This document shows, one piece after another, positions 21,200-30,030 of a DNA stretch of 64,000 nt (position 1 is the stretch's first letter; the number at the start of each line of letters is the position of its first letter). Source of the stretch: Sulfitobacter aestuariivivens (GTDB taxonomy: Bacteria; Pseudomonadota; Alphaproteobacteria; Rhodobacterales; Rhodobacteraceae). The translations under genes and the position numbers were made by a program. Location of the stretch: contig NZ_JACTAG010000001.1 in NCBI RefSeq assembly GCF_014763045.1, forward strand, positions 1,302,001 through 1,366,000, read 5' to 3'. A model generated the notes under the pieces. It saw only the letters and a program-made list of their open reading frames with translations. It was not told where the DNA came from and made no database searches.

Positions 21200-21912
21200 C
21201 AACTGCGATACTCAGGGTTTTCGAACCCAAACCGCGTTCCGGCTTTCCAGGCCGTTCGATCGTTTCCGTCGTTGGGGTATCCCCCCGCTGCCTGCAGCAT
21301 CCGCGCCAGATGCAGGGCGTTCCATGTCATGATCGTCGTATTGCGCTGGGTAAAATCGTTGTCGAACCCCACACGACCGCCATCGTCGGTCTCATCACCA
21401 TAAGAGGGGCCCGGCCCCGCCTCCCCGATCCAGCCGCAATCGGCCTGCGGCGGGATGGTATAGCCAAGGTGGTTCATGGCGAACCCCAGCGTCATCGCGG
21501 TGTGCTTGATCCCGTCCTCGTTGCCCGTAATCACGCAAGCCGCCACCTTGCCATAGAACACAGACTGCCCCTTTTCGTTCAGCTCACCGCTCATCGCGTA
21601 AAGCCTTTCAATCAGGATACGGCAGACGCTCGATTCCTCTCCCAGCCACAAAGGCGTACCGATGATCAGAATGTCCGCGCCCAGAACCTTTTTCCACAGG
21701 TCCGGCCAATCGTCGCGATCCCAGCCGTGTTCCGTCATGTCCGGGTATACTCCGGGCGGCACCTGATGGCTGAGCAGATGTAAGTGTTCGACTTCAACGC
21801 CTTGTTTTTCAATAATTTTGGCAGAAGCATTCAACAGAAGTTTGGTGTGGCTCTCGTCCGGCACACGTTTCAGAGAGGTATTGATATAAAGCGCCTTCAG
21901 CGGTGCATTCAT
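21199..21912 (-). CDS. Flavodoxin/NADPH-dependent FMN reductase-like protein
   Basis: A 237-residue flavodoxin-like fold protein. The N-terminal strand is followed by a phosphate loop (INTSLKRVPDESHT), a central GTPLWLGEESSVC segment that would contact FMN, and GKVAACVITGNEDG. It resembles the flavodoxin family of putative NAD(P)H oxidoreductases. It sits in the leucine cluster, 39 bp after the LprI-like gene and coupled to the acyl-CoA synthetase. It might carry electrons or reduce quinones, but no link to acyl-CoA dehydrogenation is established. Confidence 0.8.
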   Translation of the reverse strand: MNAPLKALYINTSLKRVPDESHTKLLLNASAKIIEKQGVEVEHLHLLSHQVPPGVYPDMTEHGWDRDDWPDLWKKVLGADILIIGTPLWLGEESSVCRILIERLYAMSGELNEKGQSVFYGKVAACVITGNEDGIKHTAMTLGFAMNHLGYTIPPQADCGWIGEAGPGPSYGDETDDGGRVGFDNDFTQRNTTIMTWNALHLARMLQAAGGYPNDGNDRTAWKAGTRFGFENPEYRS

Positions 21913-21951
21913 GTTCAGTCTCTTCCAATAATTTCGGTCGACCGGAGCAAC

Positions 21952-22431
21952 CTAACGGTCTACCCGGCCCAGAACCAACGCCTGACGGCCGGTCAGCTCT
22001 AGCATGCATGCGATTGTCGCGGGTCCTCCACCAGTACCGCCTTGCCACTGGCTGCGTTCGAATTCGCAGGCAGCATCGCGGAAGGCGATCCATGCCAGTT
22101 GCATGTCGCGCAGCGCGTCGGCCTGAACGCCTAGCGTCGGTCCGACGTCTGCGTCCCGCGCCTTAGCATCTGCCATTCTGATCTGATAGTTTTGGTTGAG
22201 CACTTTGTCCCAAAACGCCAGTTCCCGATCCAGACACCCGTTCATTCCGTATGTGGTTCCACCTTCGGGGGTCGCCATGCAAAGATCGGCAGAGGTACCG
22301 ATGCAGGCTTCGCGCGCAGCAAAGTCGCTTGCTGTCTCCAGGCATTCCCGGGTGGCAATGTCTGAATAGGGCAGATCTTGCGCCCAGACCGGCGCCGCGA
22401 CAAAGGCGCAAACAAGTGCAATCGCCTTCAC
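21952..22431 (-). CDS. Secreted LprI-like (DUF1311) protein in the leucine operon
   Basis: A 159-residue protein with a signal peptide ([17 protein letters not shown], cleavage near 17). Six cysteines are visible in the mature part, along with the W-x-A-F-R-D-A-A-C-like motif ([14 protein letters not shown]) typical of the lysozyme-inhibitor LprI N-terminal family. It starts with GTG overlapping the ivd stop (GTGA), so it is co-translated with isovaleryl-CoA dehydrogenase. A periplasmic lysozyme inhibitor inside a leucine operon is odd; its substrate or target is unknown. Confidence 0.8.
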   Translation of the reverse strand: MKAIALVCAFVAAPVWAQDLPYSDIATRECLETASDFAAREACIGTSADLCMATPEGGTTYGMNGCLDRELAFWDKVLNQNYQIRMADAKARDADVGPTLGVQADALRDMQLAWIAFRDAACEFERSQWQGGTGGGPATIACMLELTGRQALVLGRVDR

Positions 22432-23591
22432 GCCATTGCCGCCATCATCTCGCGCCCCACCAGCATGCGGCGGATTTCCGAGGTGCCCGCGCCAATCTCC
22501 ATCAGCTTGGCGTCGCGAAAAATACGCCCCACGGGGTTGTCGCTGAGATACCCCGCTCCTCCCATGGCTTGCACTGCCTGATGCGCTTGCTTCATTGCCT
22601 CTTCTGAGGCGTAAAGGCAGCACGCTGCCGCATCGGCGCGCGTCACGTCACCCCGATCACAAGCCTGTGCAACGCTGTAGACATAGGCGCGCGCCGAATT
22701 CATTGCCGTGTACATGTCTGCCATCTTGCCCTGCATCAGCTGGAAATTCCCGATGGGTTCACCGAATTGCCGGCGCTCCGCCATGTAGGGCATGATTTCG
22801 TCCAGACAGGCCGCCATGATGCCCAGACCGATACCCGCAAGCACGACGCGCTCATAATCAAGCCCTGACATCAGCACGGCCACACCGCGCCCCTCTTCGC
22901 CCAGCACGTTCTCAAAGGGCACTTCGCAATCGTCAAAGATCAATTCAGCCGTGTTGGATCCGCGCATGCCCAACTTGTCGAAATGCGGCGAGGTCGAGAA
23001 CCCCTTCATCGACTTTTCAATCAAGAAGGCCGTAATCCCCTTCGATCCCGCATCGGGGTCCGTCTTGGCATAGACCACCAGCGTTTCGGCATCCGGTCCG
23101 TTTGTGATCCAGTACTTGTTGCCTGAAAGGCGATAGTGGTCATTGCGCTTTTCGGCGCGCAGTTTCATAGACACCACGTCGCTGCCCGCCGATGGCTCTG
23201 ACATCGCCAATGCGCCCACATGTTCGCCCGAGCAAAGCTTAGGCAAAAACTTTGCCTTCTGCTCTGGCGTGCCATTCAACCTGATTTGATTAACGCAAAG
23301 ATTGGAATGTGCGCCGTAAGACAACGACACTGAGGCCGATGCACGCGCAATTTCCTCGACTGCGACGGTATGGGCGACATATCCAAGTCCTGAACCGCCA
23401 AAATCTTCCTCGACGGTCATGCCGAGCAGGCCCAGTTCGCCCATCTCGGTCCAAAGTTCGGACGGGAAGTCGTTGTCGGTATCGATCTGCGCCGCCATTG
23501 GCTTGACACGTTCTTGTGCCCAGCGGTGCACCATGTCGCGCAGCGCCTCTACATCCTCACCGAGATCGAATTTCATGCTGGCTGTGAACAA
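22428..23591 (-). CDS. ivd: Isovaleryl-CoA dehydrogenase
   Basis: Acyl-CoA dehydrogenase of 387 residues that oxidises isovaleryl-CoA to 3-methylcrotonyl-CoA with FAD. It has [11 protein letters not shown] and YWITNGPDA (FAD and substrate loops). The segment [12 protein letters not shown] places the catalytic base at E247 as in IVDs, rather than near the C-terminus as in other acyl-CoA dehydrogenases. The start is TTG at 23591 with GGGAG at 7 nt; an in-frame ATG five codons later lacks a ribosome site. First gene of the operon, with a candidate promoter and operator just upstream. Confidence 0.95.
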   Translation of the reverse strand: MFTASMKFDLGEDVEALRDMVHRWAQERVKPMAAQIDTDNDFPSELWTEMGELGLLGMTVEEDFGGSGLGYVAHTVAVEEIARASASVSLSYGAHSNLCVNQIRLNGTPEQKAKFLPKLCSGEHVGALAMSEPSAGSDVVSMKLRAEKRNDHYRLSGNKYWITNGPDAETLVVYAKTDPDAGSKGITAFLIEKSMKGFSTSPHFDKLGMRGSNTAELIFDDCEVPFENVLGEEGRGVAVLMSGLDYERVVLAGIGLGIMAACLDEIMPYMAERRQFGEPIGNFQLMQGKMADMYTAMNSARAYVYSVAQACDRGDVTRADAAACCLYASEEAMKQAHQAVQAMGGAGYLSDNPVGRIFRDAKLMEIGAGTSEIRRMLVGREMMAAMA

Positions 23592-23619
23592 TGCAGGTCT
23601 CCCTCAGGATCGAATTTAT

Positions 23620-23633
23620 TGAACGCTTGTTCA
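23620..23633. promoter_or_regulatory. Operator-like inverted repeat before ivd
   Basis: TGAAC and GTTCA arms separated by GCTT, immediately downstream of the proposed -10, so a bound repressor would cover the transcription start. The size and form fit TetR-type operators of acyl-CoA-responsive regulators. No regulator gene is in the window. Confidence 0.45.
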
Positions 23634-23634
23634 T

Positions 23635-23663
23635 TACCTACCGCGCCCTGCCTATTGCGTCAA
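23635..23663 (-). promoter_or_regulatory. Candidate promoter of the leucine operon
   Basis: On the minus strand TTGACG (23663-23658) and TAGGTA (23640-23635) are 17 bp apart, about 45 bp before the ivd start. The -35 is close to consensus and the -10 is weak. The adjacent inverted repeat makes regulation plausible. Confidence 0.45.
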
Positions 23664-23747
23664 GATAGCGCAGACCAATGCGGAACCCACCAGTTGCAAT
23701 GAGCGTTCTCTTCGCAACGAAACCCATAGTAATGAAAGCAGGAGATC

Positions 23748-24236
23748 ATGACAGACACATTGAAAAAGGAATTCTGGGACCGCCTGGAAGATACCCGCAC
23801 AGGCATGTTGAGTGCTGAGGGCGCGCGCGCCGTGCCGATGAGCCACTATGTGGATGACGATGATTCTCCGCAAGCGATCTGGTTCATCACGGCAAAAGGC
23901 ACGGATTTGTCCAACGCCGCAGCCACGGGCGAGACCGCGCAATATATCGTATCCAGCAATGACGAGCAGCTTTATGCCCGGATCGATGGCCGCATCAGCG
24001 TATCAAACGACCCGCAAAAGCTGGACGAGATGTGGAATGCCATCGCGTCTGCCTGGTTCGACGGCGGCCAGCAGGATCCCGACGTGCAATTGATCCGCTT
24101 TGACCTTACAGAAGCAGAAGTCTGGGCCACAGGCGGCAGTCTCAAGTTCCTATTTGAGGTGGCTAAGGCTCATATGACTGACAGCAAGCCCGACATGGGC
24201 GAGCACGGCACCTTGCATTTCGCCAGCGCGGCCTGA
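23748..24236 (+). CDS. Pyridoxamine 5'-phosphate oxidase-like (general stress) protein
   Basis: A 162-residue split-barrel flavin-binding fold protein of the general-stress type: EFWDRLEDTRTGMLSAEG, IWFITAKGTD, then a strand with RIDGRISVSNDPQKLDEMW and a C-terminal region around FDLTEAEVWATGG. It is not likely to be a vitamin B6 enzyme; members often bind FMN or F420. AGGAG precedes the ATG. It is divergent from ivd and followed by a strong hairpin, so it is probably monocistronic. Confidence 0.85.
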   Translation: MTDTLKKEFWDRLEDTRTGMLSAEGARAVPMSHYVDDDDSPQAIWFITAKGTDLSNAAATGETAQYIVSSNDEQLYARIDGRISVSNDPQKLDEMWNAIASAWFDGGQQDPDVQLIRFDLTEAEVWATGGSLKFLFEVAKAHMTDSKPDMGEHGTLHFASAA

Positions 24237-24251
24237 GATCGACATCATTAT

Positions 24252-24275
24252 CCGGCGCAGGATGACCTGTGCCGG
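24252..24275. terminator. Hairpin between convergent genes
   Basis: A 10-bp stem: CCGGCGCAGG (24252-24261) pairs with CCTGTGCCGG (24266-24275) through one G-U pair, with an ATGA tetraloop. It sits between the plus-strand PNPOx-like gene and the minus-strand aminotransferase, so it can serve both directions. There is no long T-run, which lowers confidence in intrinsic termination. Confidence 0.55.
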
Positions 24276-24298
24276 GTCACTCTGCCCGAATAGCTCCG

Positions 24299-25498
24299 TT
24301 ACCTTACCCCGGCCTGATACCGCGCACCGACTTCGGATTTTATGATGCGTGCGATCAAACTGCAGTCTTCGATTGTAAATGTAAGCGGCACCCGCATATC
24401 CACAATGCCTGCTAAAACACGATCGCTTTGAGGCATTTGCGGTGACTGAACGTATCGCCATGAATCATAGCGGCTGGTAAATCCGTGTGGTTCCGCCCCG
24501 CCGAACCATTTCAGTTCCACCCCACGCTTGGCACAGCGTGCGATCACGTCCTTCACCGCCGTTTCTGACCAATCCAACAAAAGAAATTGTATTGACGACC
24601 CGACAATCCGCTCTGTTTCGGGGCGCTCCACAATCGTCAGACCAGGTGTCTCGCGCAATCCCTCTTCAATCTTGAAATACCGCTCGTTCCAGCGCTCGCA
24701 CTGGCGCTCAAGATGTTGCAATTGCGGGCGCAAGATCGCCGCACGCAGATTGTCCATACGGCCAGAGATGTTGGGAGTTTCATACCGAATGGTTTCAAAA
24801 ACCTCTCTCGGAGGCCCGGCATCGTGCCGCTCAAAAAGCATGTAGGACCCTGACAACATGATTGCGCGCGCCGCTACCTCAGCGTCATCGGTGACGAACA
24901 GCCCCCCTTCGCCTGCGTTTACATGTTTGTATGTCTGACACGAGTAACACCCGACCAGGCCTTGCGTGCCGGACAACAGGCCATTCCACGCAGCCCCCAT
25001 TGTGTGTGCACAGTCTTCGATCACGGTAATCCCTGCCGCATCGCAAATTGCCATGAGCGCTTCCATGTCGGCCAGATGCCCGCGCATATGGCTCAGCAGC
25101 AGCACGTCAGCCTGATCTGCTTTGGCAGCCAGGTCTTCCAGATCAATGACAAGCTGCTCCGTTACCCCGACAAAGACCGGCACTGCGCCAACGGCGGCAA
25201 TCGCACCAGGCACCGGAGCCAGCGTAAAGGCGTTCGTCAGCACCCTGTCACCCGGCTTGACGCCGACCGCCCGGAGTGCGGTCGCCATCGCATAGCCACC
25301 AGATGCGACTGCAAGACAATACTTCTTGCCCATCTGTGCGGCGAATTCCTGTTCAAGCAGCGCGGTTTCCGACACCTCGCCGGGTGCCGTATTGTAACGA
25401 TGCAGCCGACCACTGCGCATCACAGCCAAAGCAGCCTCAATACCGGCCTCAGGAATGGGCTCTTGCTGGGTAAAGCTGCCTTTGAAGACTTCGGTCAC
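24299..25498 (-). CDS. DegT/DnrJ/EryC1/StrS-family aminotransferase
   Basis: PLP-dependent sugar aminotransferase fold of 399 residues, probably transferring an amino group to a keto-sugar or similar compound. Visible elements are SGGYAMATAL (about 66-75), D162 in the EDCAH motif and the PLP-lysine K191 in CQTYKHVNAGEGG. It starts with GTG overlapping the phosphatase stop (GTGA). No sugar-nucleotide genes are close, apart from glmU and glmS across the divergent gap, so the substrate cannot be told. Confidence 0.85.
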   Translation of the reverse strand: MTEVFKGSFTQQEPIPEAGIEAALAVMRSGRLHRYNTAPGEVSETALLEQEFAAQMGKKYCLAVASGGYAMATALRAVGVKPGDRVLTNAFTLAPVPGAIAAVGAVPVFVGVTEQLVIDLEDLAAKADQADVLLLSHMRGHLADMEALMAICDAAGITVIEDCAHTMGAAWNGLLSGTQGLVGCYSCQTYKHVNAGEGGLFVTDDAEVAARAIMLSGSYMLFERHDAGPPREVFETIRYETPNISGRMDNLRAAILRPQLQHLERQCERWNERYFKIEEGLRETPGLTIVERPETERIVGSSIQFLLLDWSETAVKDVIARCAKRGVELKWFGGAEPHGFTSRYDSWRYVQSPQMPQSDRVLAGIVDMRVPLTFTIEDCSLIARIIKSEVGARYQAGVR

Positions 25499-26169
25499 GC
25501 CGCCTCTCCTATCAGTCGGGTAACGATCCCCGGCAAATCAGAATATGCGTGCAACAGCGCCTCAGGCTCAAGCGCGGCCATATCGCCACCAGCGGGGCCG
25601 AATGTGACCAAGACGCAAGGCACACCGGCAGCCCGTGCCGTATTGCGATCGGTGTCGCTGTCACCAATCAGCACACATTTCTGCGGATGCCCCCCTGCGC
25701 GGCGCGCTGTCTCAAAGAGGTGCTCAGGGTCAGGCTTTTTCACCGCCAGGCTGTCGGCCCCCAAGAGGGCTGCAAACGCATCCCGCACGCCAAGGCGGGC
25801 CAAAAGGGTTTCCGCCAGTTTTTCAGGTTTATTGGTGCAGATGGCGACGCCATAGCCTGCGTCGGTCAACGCCGCAACGGCGTCCATTGCACCGGGATAG
25901 AGCACGGTGTGGGTGTCTATATCTCGCGCATAAGCTTCTAATAGTACGGGATAATAACTGTCGATGGCAGCCTGATCCAAAGCACGCCCCATGCGTTGCA
26001 TCCCAAGTGTCAGCATTGCCCGCCCGCCCCTCAAGGCGGTTCCTGCATCTTTGGCCGGATCCAGCAAATCACCAGCACCCATCTGTCGAAAACACACATT
26101 GGCCGCAGCGATCAAATCACCGCTGGTGTCAGCCAATGTGCCATCCAGATCGAATACAACTGTTTTCAC
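25495..26169 (-). CDS. gph: HAD-family phosphatase, probable phosphoglycolate phosphatase
   Basis: A 224-residue HAD hydrolase with motif I DLDGT (D7, D9), motif II in ICTNKP, the motif III lysine in VKKPDPEHLF and motif IV GDSDTDRNTA. It likely removes phosphate from 2-phosphoglycolate, a product of DNA repair or oxygenase side reactions. GTG at 26169 was chosen because AGGAG lies 7 nt upstream; longer frames run past this site. It is coupled to the aminotransferase gene. HAD substrate assignment by sequence alone is tentative. Confidence 0.82.
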   Translation of the reverse strand: MKTVVFDLDGTLADTSGDLIAAANVCFRQMGAGDLLDPAKDAGTALRGGRAMLTLGMQRMGRALDQAAIDSYYPVLLEAYARDIDTHTVLYPGAMDAVAALTDAGYGVAICTNKPEKLAETLLARLGVRDAFAALLGADSLAVKKPDPEHLFETARRAGGHPQKCVLIGDSDTDRNTARAAGVPCVLVTFGPAGGDMAALEPEALLHAYSDLPGIVTRLIGEAA

Positions 26170-26300
26170 GTCCGCTCTCCTCATTGGCGGAACCCCGCAC
26201 TGCGATGTTGCAAGCCGCAACCTTGTTTGATGGGCCCAAGCCTTGCGCCTTTGTGCGAAGCGCGTAAAGAGAAAGCAAGGTAGAGCGCAAAGAGAACCCC

Positions 26301-27653
26301 ATGAAAACAGCCCTGATCATCCTGGCCGCAGGCAAAGGTACCCGGATGAATTCCGACATGCCAAAGGTGTTGCATCCGGTTGGCTTCGCGCCGTTGCTAG
26401 AGCACGCGATGGCATCCGGCGCTCCTCTGGAGCCTGCGCATACGGTCGTGGTGGCAGGGCATGGTCTGAACGATGTACGCGCCGCAGCTCTGACCTATGA
26501 TGATACCTCTACCGTGGTAGAGCAGACAAAACAGCAAGGCACGGCCCATGCGGCCGCTCAGGCGCGGGAAACGCTTTCAGGGTTCGATGGGGCCGCGCTT
26601 GTCCTTTTCGGCGACACCCCGTTCATGAAGGCAGAAACCCTGCAAAAAATGACAGCCGCGCTTGAAACTCACGACCTGGTCGTTTTGGGCTTCTCGCCCG
26701 CCGATACAAAAAAATATGGCCGTCTTATGATGGACGGTGACGCGCTTGAGCGCATTGTCGAATTCAAGGACGCGACTGAGAAAGAACGGGCCATTACTCT
26801 GTGCAATGGTGGTGTAACTGCCTGCAGATCGGAGCTCCTCTTTGAGCTGATTTCCCAAGTTGGCAACAACAACGCAGCGGGCGAATACTATTTGACGGAT
26901 ATCGTCGGCCTTGCACGTGCCCGTGGTCTCACCGCTACGGTCGTGACCTGTGATGAGGAAGAGACGCTTGGCGTCAATTCCCGCGCAGATCTGGTCCAGG
27001 CAGAAGCGATTTTTCAGACCCGTGCCCGCGCGGATCTGATTGAGAATGGCGTGACACTGATTGCCCCGCACACCGTCACTTTGGCCCGCGATACGGTGAT
27101 TGGCCGTGACACCACAATTGAACCTAACGTTGTATTTGGCCCCGGAGTCACAGTCGAAAGCGGTGCCACGGTCCGGGCTTTCTCGCATCTGGAAGGGTGT
27201 CACGTGTCCCGCGGCGCCATCGTGGGCCCATACGCGCGTCTGCGCCCCGGTGCGCAGCTTGCCGAGGATGTCCGAGTGGGCAACTTTGTCGAGGTAAAAA
27301 ACGCCGAGATTGCCGCTGGTGCCAAGGTCAATCATCTGAGCTACATTGGCGACGCGACGATCGGCGCCAAATCAAACATCGGCGCCGGCACGATCACCTG
27401 CAACTACGACGGCGTGATGAAACACCACACGCACATCGGCGAAGGTGCATTCATTGGCTCCAACACCATGCTGGTGGCCCCTGTCTCTGTTGGCGATGGC
27501 GCAATGACCGGCAGCGGGTCGGTGATCACTTCTGATGTGGAACCCGATGCGCTGGCGCTTGCGCGCGCGCCGCAAGTGGAAAAACCCGGCATGGCACGCA
27601 AATTGTTCGAAATGTTAAAGGCCAAAAAGGCCAAACTTGAGCGAGGCAGCTAA
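26301..27653 (+). CDS. glmU: Bifunctional GlcNAc-1-P uridyltransferase / GlcN-1-P acetyltransferase
   Basis: Makes UDP-GlcNAc for peptidoglycan and lipid A. The N-terminal pyrophosphorylase domain has LAAGKGTRM at residues 8-16 and GDTPF with GGVTACRSELL further on. The C-terminal half is a left-handed beta-helix of hexapeptide repeats with ATIGAKSNIGAGTITCNYDG and HHTHIGEGAFIGSN, the acetyltransferase site. The 450-residue length is normal. glmS starts 2 bp later, so they form an operon. Confidence 0.97.
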   Translation: MKTALIILAAGKGTRMNSDMPKVLHPVGFAPLLEHAMASGAPLEPAHTVVVAGHGLNDVRAAALTYDDTSTVVEQTKQQGTAHAAAQARETLSGFDGAALVLFGDTPFMKAETLQKMTAALETHDLVVLGFSPADTKKYGRLMMDGDALERIVEFKDATEKERAITLCNGGVTACRSELLFELISQVGNNNAAGEYYLTDIVGLARARGLTATVVTCDEEETLGVNSRADLVQAEAIFQTRARADLIENGVTLIAPHTVTLARDTVIGRDTTIEPNVVFGPGVTVESGATVRAFSHLEGCHVSRGAIVGPYARLRPGAQLAEDVRVGNFVEVKNAEIAAGAKVNHLSYIGDATIGAKSNIGAGTITCNYDGVMKHHTHIGEGAFIGSNTMLVAPVSVGDGAMTGSGSVITSDVEPDALALARAPQVEKPGMARKLFEMLKAKKAKLERGS

Positions 27654-27655
27654 AA

Positions 27656-29476
27656 ATGTGTGGAATTGTTGGGGTCCTCGGCAATCACGAAGCAGCGCCG
27701 ATCCTTGTTGAGGCGCTAAAAAGACTCGAGTATCGGGGCTATGATTCCGCCGGGATCGCGACCGTGAACAATGGCACCCTCGCGCGGCGACGCGCCGTTG
27801 GCAAGCTGGTGAACCTTTCCGATCTACTGGTCCACGAACCGCTCGCGGGGAAGTCCGGTATAGGACACACCCGCTGGGCCACTCACGGTGCCCCGACGGT
27901 CAGTAATGCCCACCCCCATCAGGCCGGCGGGGTCGCGGTCGTGCACAATGGCATCATCGAGAATTTTCGCGAATTGCGCGCGGAACTGGCTGAGGCAGGT
28001 GTCACATTTGTGACAGAGACAGACACCGAAACCGTCGCCCTGTTGACCCAACATCACATAGAGGCCGGCCTCACCCCTGTAGAGGCCGCTACCAAAACAC
28101 TTGCCCGCCTTGAGGGCGCTTTTGCCTTGGCTTTTCTTTTCGATGGCCACGATGATTTGATGATCGCCGCACGCAAAGGATCCCCGCTTGCAGTGGGCTA
28201 CGGCGAAGGGGAAATGTTCGTAGGCTCTGACGCAATCGCGTTGTCCCCCTTGACCGACCGCATCAGCTATCTGGAAGAGGGCGATCACGCGATCATCACG
28301 CGGTCATCGGTTGCAATCTATGACGTCAACGGTGCGCTCGCGAACCGTCCGGTCAAGACGATCCAAATGGACACAACCCGGATCGATAAAGGCGGCTACA
28401 AACACTTCATGGCCAAGGAAATCGCCGAACAACCGGGCGTGATCAATACCGTACTGCAGAATTACCTGAGCGACACCGGCGAGATTACATTGCCGGGCGA
28501 CGGCATTGATTTCTCGGATGTGGACCGGATCACGATGGTGGCATGCGGCACTGCCTATCTGGCATGTTTCACCGCCAAATATTGGTTCGAGCAGATCGCG
28601 CGTCTGCCTGTCGAAGTCGATGTCGCCAGCGAATTTCGATACCGGGAACCACCCATACCGGCAAAAACGCTGGCGGTCTTTGTCAGTCAGTCGGGCGAAA
28701 CCGCCGATACTCTCGCCGCCCTGCGGTATTGCGATGGCAAAGCGGACATGATTGCCTCCGTCGTCAACGTACCCGAGTCTTCAATTGCGCGAGAAAGTGA
28801 TCTTGCGCTGTCAATCCACGCCGGTGTTGAGGTAGGCGTGGCCTCGACCAAAGCCTTCACCTGCCAGTTGACGGTGCTATTCCTCCTGGTTTTGAAGGCA
28901 GCCCGGGATCGGGGCAAGCTAACAGATGCCGACCTAGAAAAGCACATCGCAGATCTGCGCACACTGCCAGGGATCATAAACACCGCGCTGGCGCAAAGCG
29001 GTAAGATGCAAGCCACTGCGCAAAAGCTTTCGCATGCCAGCGACGTCCTGTTTCTTGGGCGCGGTCAGATGTATCCGTTGGCACATGAAGGCGCTCTTAA
29101 ATTAAAAGAAATCAGCTATATACACGCCGAAGCTTATGCATCAGGAGAACTAAAGCACGGCCCGATCGCGCTGGTAGATGAGAGCGTTCCGGTGATTGTC
29201 ATGGCCCCCCGTGACGCGCTTTTCGACAAGACAGTATCGAACATGCAGGAAGTCATGGCACGCAAAGGCAAGGTGATCCTGATCTCGGACGCGCAAGGGA
29301 TCGCCGAAGCAAGCGATGGGGTGTGGTCCTCTATCGAGATGCCGTCCGTGGCCGAAGCTCTGACGCCGATCCTCTATGCCCTCCCCGCGCAGTTATTGGC
29401 CTATCATACGGCTGTGGCCAAGGGCACAGATGTTGACCAGCCGCGAAACTTGGCAAAATCCGTCACGGTTGAGTAA
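27656..29476 (+). CDS. glmS: Glutamine-fructose-6-phosphate aminotransferase (isomerizing)
   Basis: First step of hexosamine synthesis: fructose-6-phosphate plus glutamine to glucosamine-6-phosphate. 606 residues. C2 is the nucleophile of the N-terminal glutaminase domain (MCGIVGVLG), followed by TRWATHGAP and two SIS sugar-isomerase domains with SQSGETADT and GRGQMYPLAHEGALKLKEISYI, seen in parts. The C-terminus ends DQPRNLAKSVTVE as in the family. The stop overlaps the next ATG (TAATG). Confidence 0.98.
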   Translation: MCGIVGVLGNHEAAPILVEALKRLEYRGYDSAGIATVNNGTLARRRAVGKLVNLSDLLVHEPLAGKSGIGHTRWATHGAPTVSNAHPHQAGGVAVVHNGIIENFRELRAELAEAGVTFVTETDTETVALLTQHHIEAGLTPVEAATKTLARLEGAFALAFLFDGHDDLMIAARKGSPLAVGYGEGEMFVGSDAIALSPLTDRISYLEEGDHAIITRSSVAIYDVNGALANRPVKTIQMDTTRIDKGGYKHFMAKEIAEQPGVINTVLQNYLSDTGEITLPGDGIDFSDVDRITMVACGTAYLACFTAKYWFEQIARLPVEVDVASEFRYREPPIPAKTLAVFVSQSGETADTLAALRYCDGKADMIASVVNVPESSIARESDLALSIHAGVEVGVASTKAFTCQLTVLFLLVLKAARDRGKLTDADLEKHIADLRTLPGIINTALAQSGKMQATAQKLSHASDVLFLGRGQMYPLAHEGALKLKEISYIHAEAYASGELKHGPIALVDESVPVIVMAPRDALFDKTVSNMQEVMARKGKVILISDAQGIAEASDGVWSSIEMPSVAEALTPILYALPAQLLAYHTAVAKGTDVDQPRNLAKSVTVE

Positions 29477-30030
29477 TGGCAAAACAATTCGACACCCTTT
29501 CGGACGCGCATCAGGCCTTTATCGGCGATCAACAGATTTTCTTTTGTGCAACCGCTGCCGACGAAGGGCGGGTCAATGTCTCGCCCAAGGATATGGCATC
29601 GCTCCGCATCTTGGGCCCGAACCGCATCATCTGGCGCAACCTGACGGGATCGGGAAATGAGACGGCAGCACATCTGGCGCGCATAAACCGGATGACGTTG
29701 ATGTGGTGCAGCTTTACCACCCGGCCTTTGATCCTGCGGATCTATGGCAAGGCACGCACTCTGCACGCAAAGGACGCAGATTTCGCCGCACTGAACGCGA
29801 CCTTCCCCGAGACCTTCGCCGCCCGACAGATTTACGATCTGACGCTCGACATGGTGCAAACCAGTTGCGGCTACAACGTGCCGTTCTTCGAACATCAGGG
29901 TCCGCGCGACACTTTGGAAAAGTGGGCTGAAAACAAAGGTCCCGACGGCATCAAAACCTATTGGAAAGAGCGCAATCAGCACAGTATCGATGGTCTGCCA
30001 ACCAATTTGCCCGGGCCGGACGATGCATGA
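29476..30030 (+). CDS. Pyridoxamine 5'-phosphate oxidase-like protein
   Basis: A 184-residue split-barrel flavin-binding fold protein: IGDQQIFFCATAADEGRVNVSPK, then LGPNRIIWRNLTGSGNET and later FEHQGPRDTLEKW. This pattern is of the PNPOx-like family that includes FMN-binding proteins of unknown substrate. The start overlaps the glmS stop and the DNA-repair gene overlaps its end by 8 bp, so it is firmly in this operon. The function is not defined. Confidence 0.85.
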   Translation: MAKQFDTLSDAHQAFIGDQQIFFCATAADEGRVNVSPKDMASLRILGPNRIIWRNLTGSGNETAAHLARINRMTLMWCSFTTRPLILRIYGKARTLHAKDADFAALNATFPETFAARQIYDLTLDMVQTSCGYNVPFFEHQGPRDTLEKWAENKGPDGIKTYWKERNQHSIDGLPTNLPGPDDA

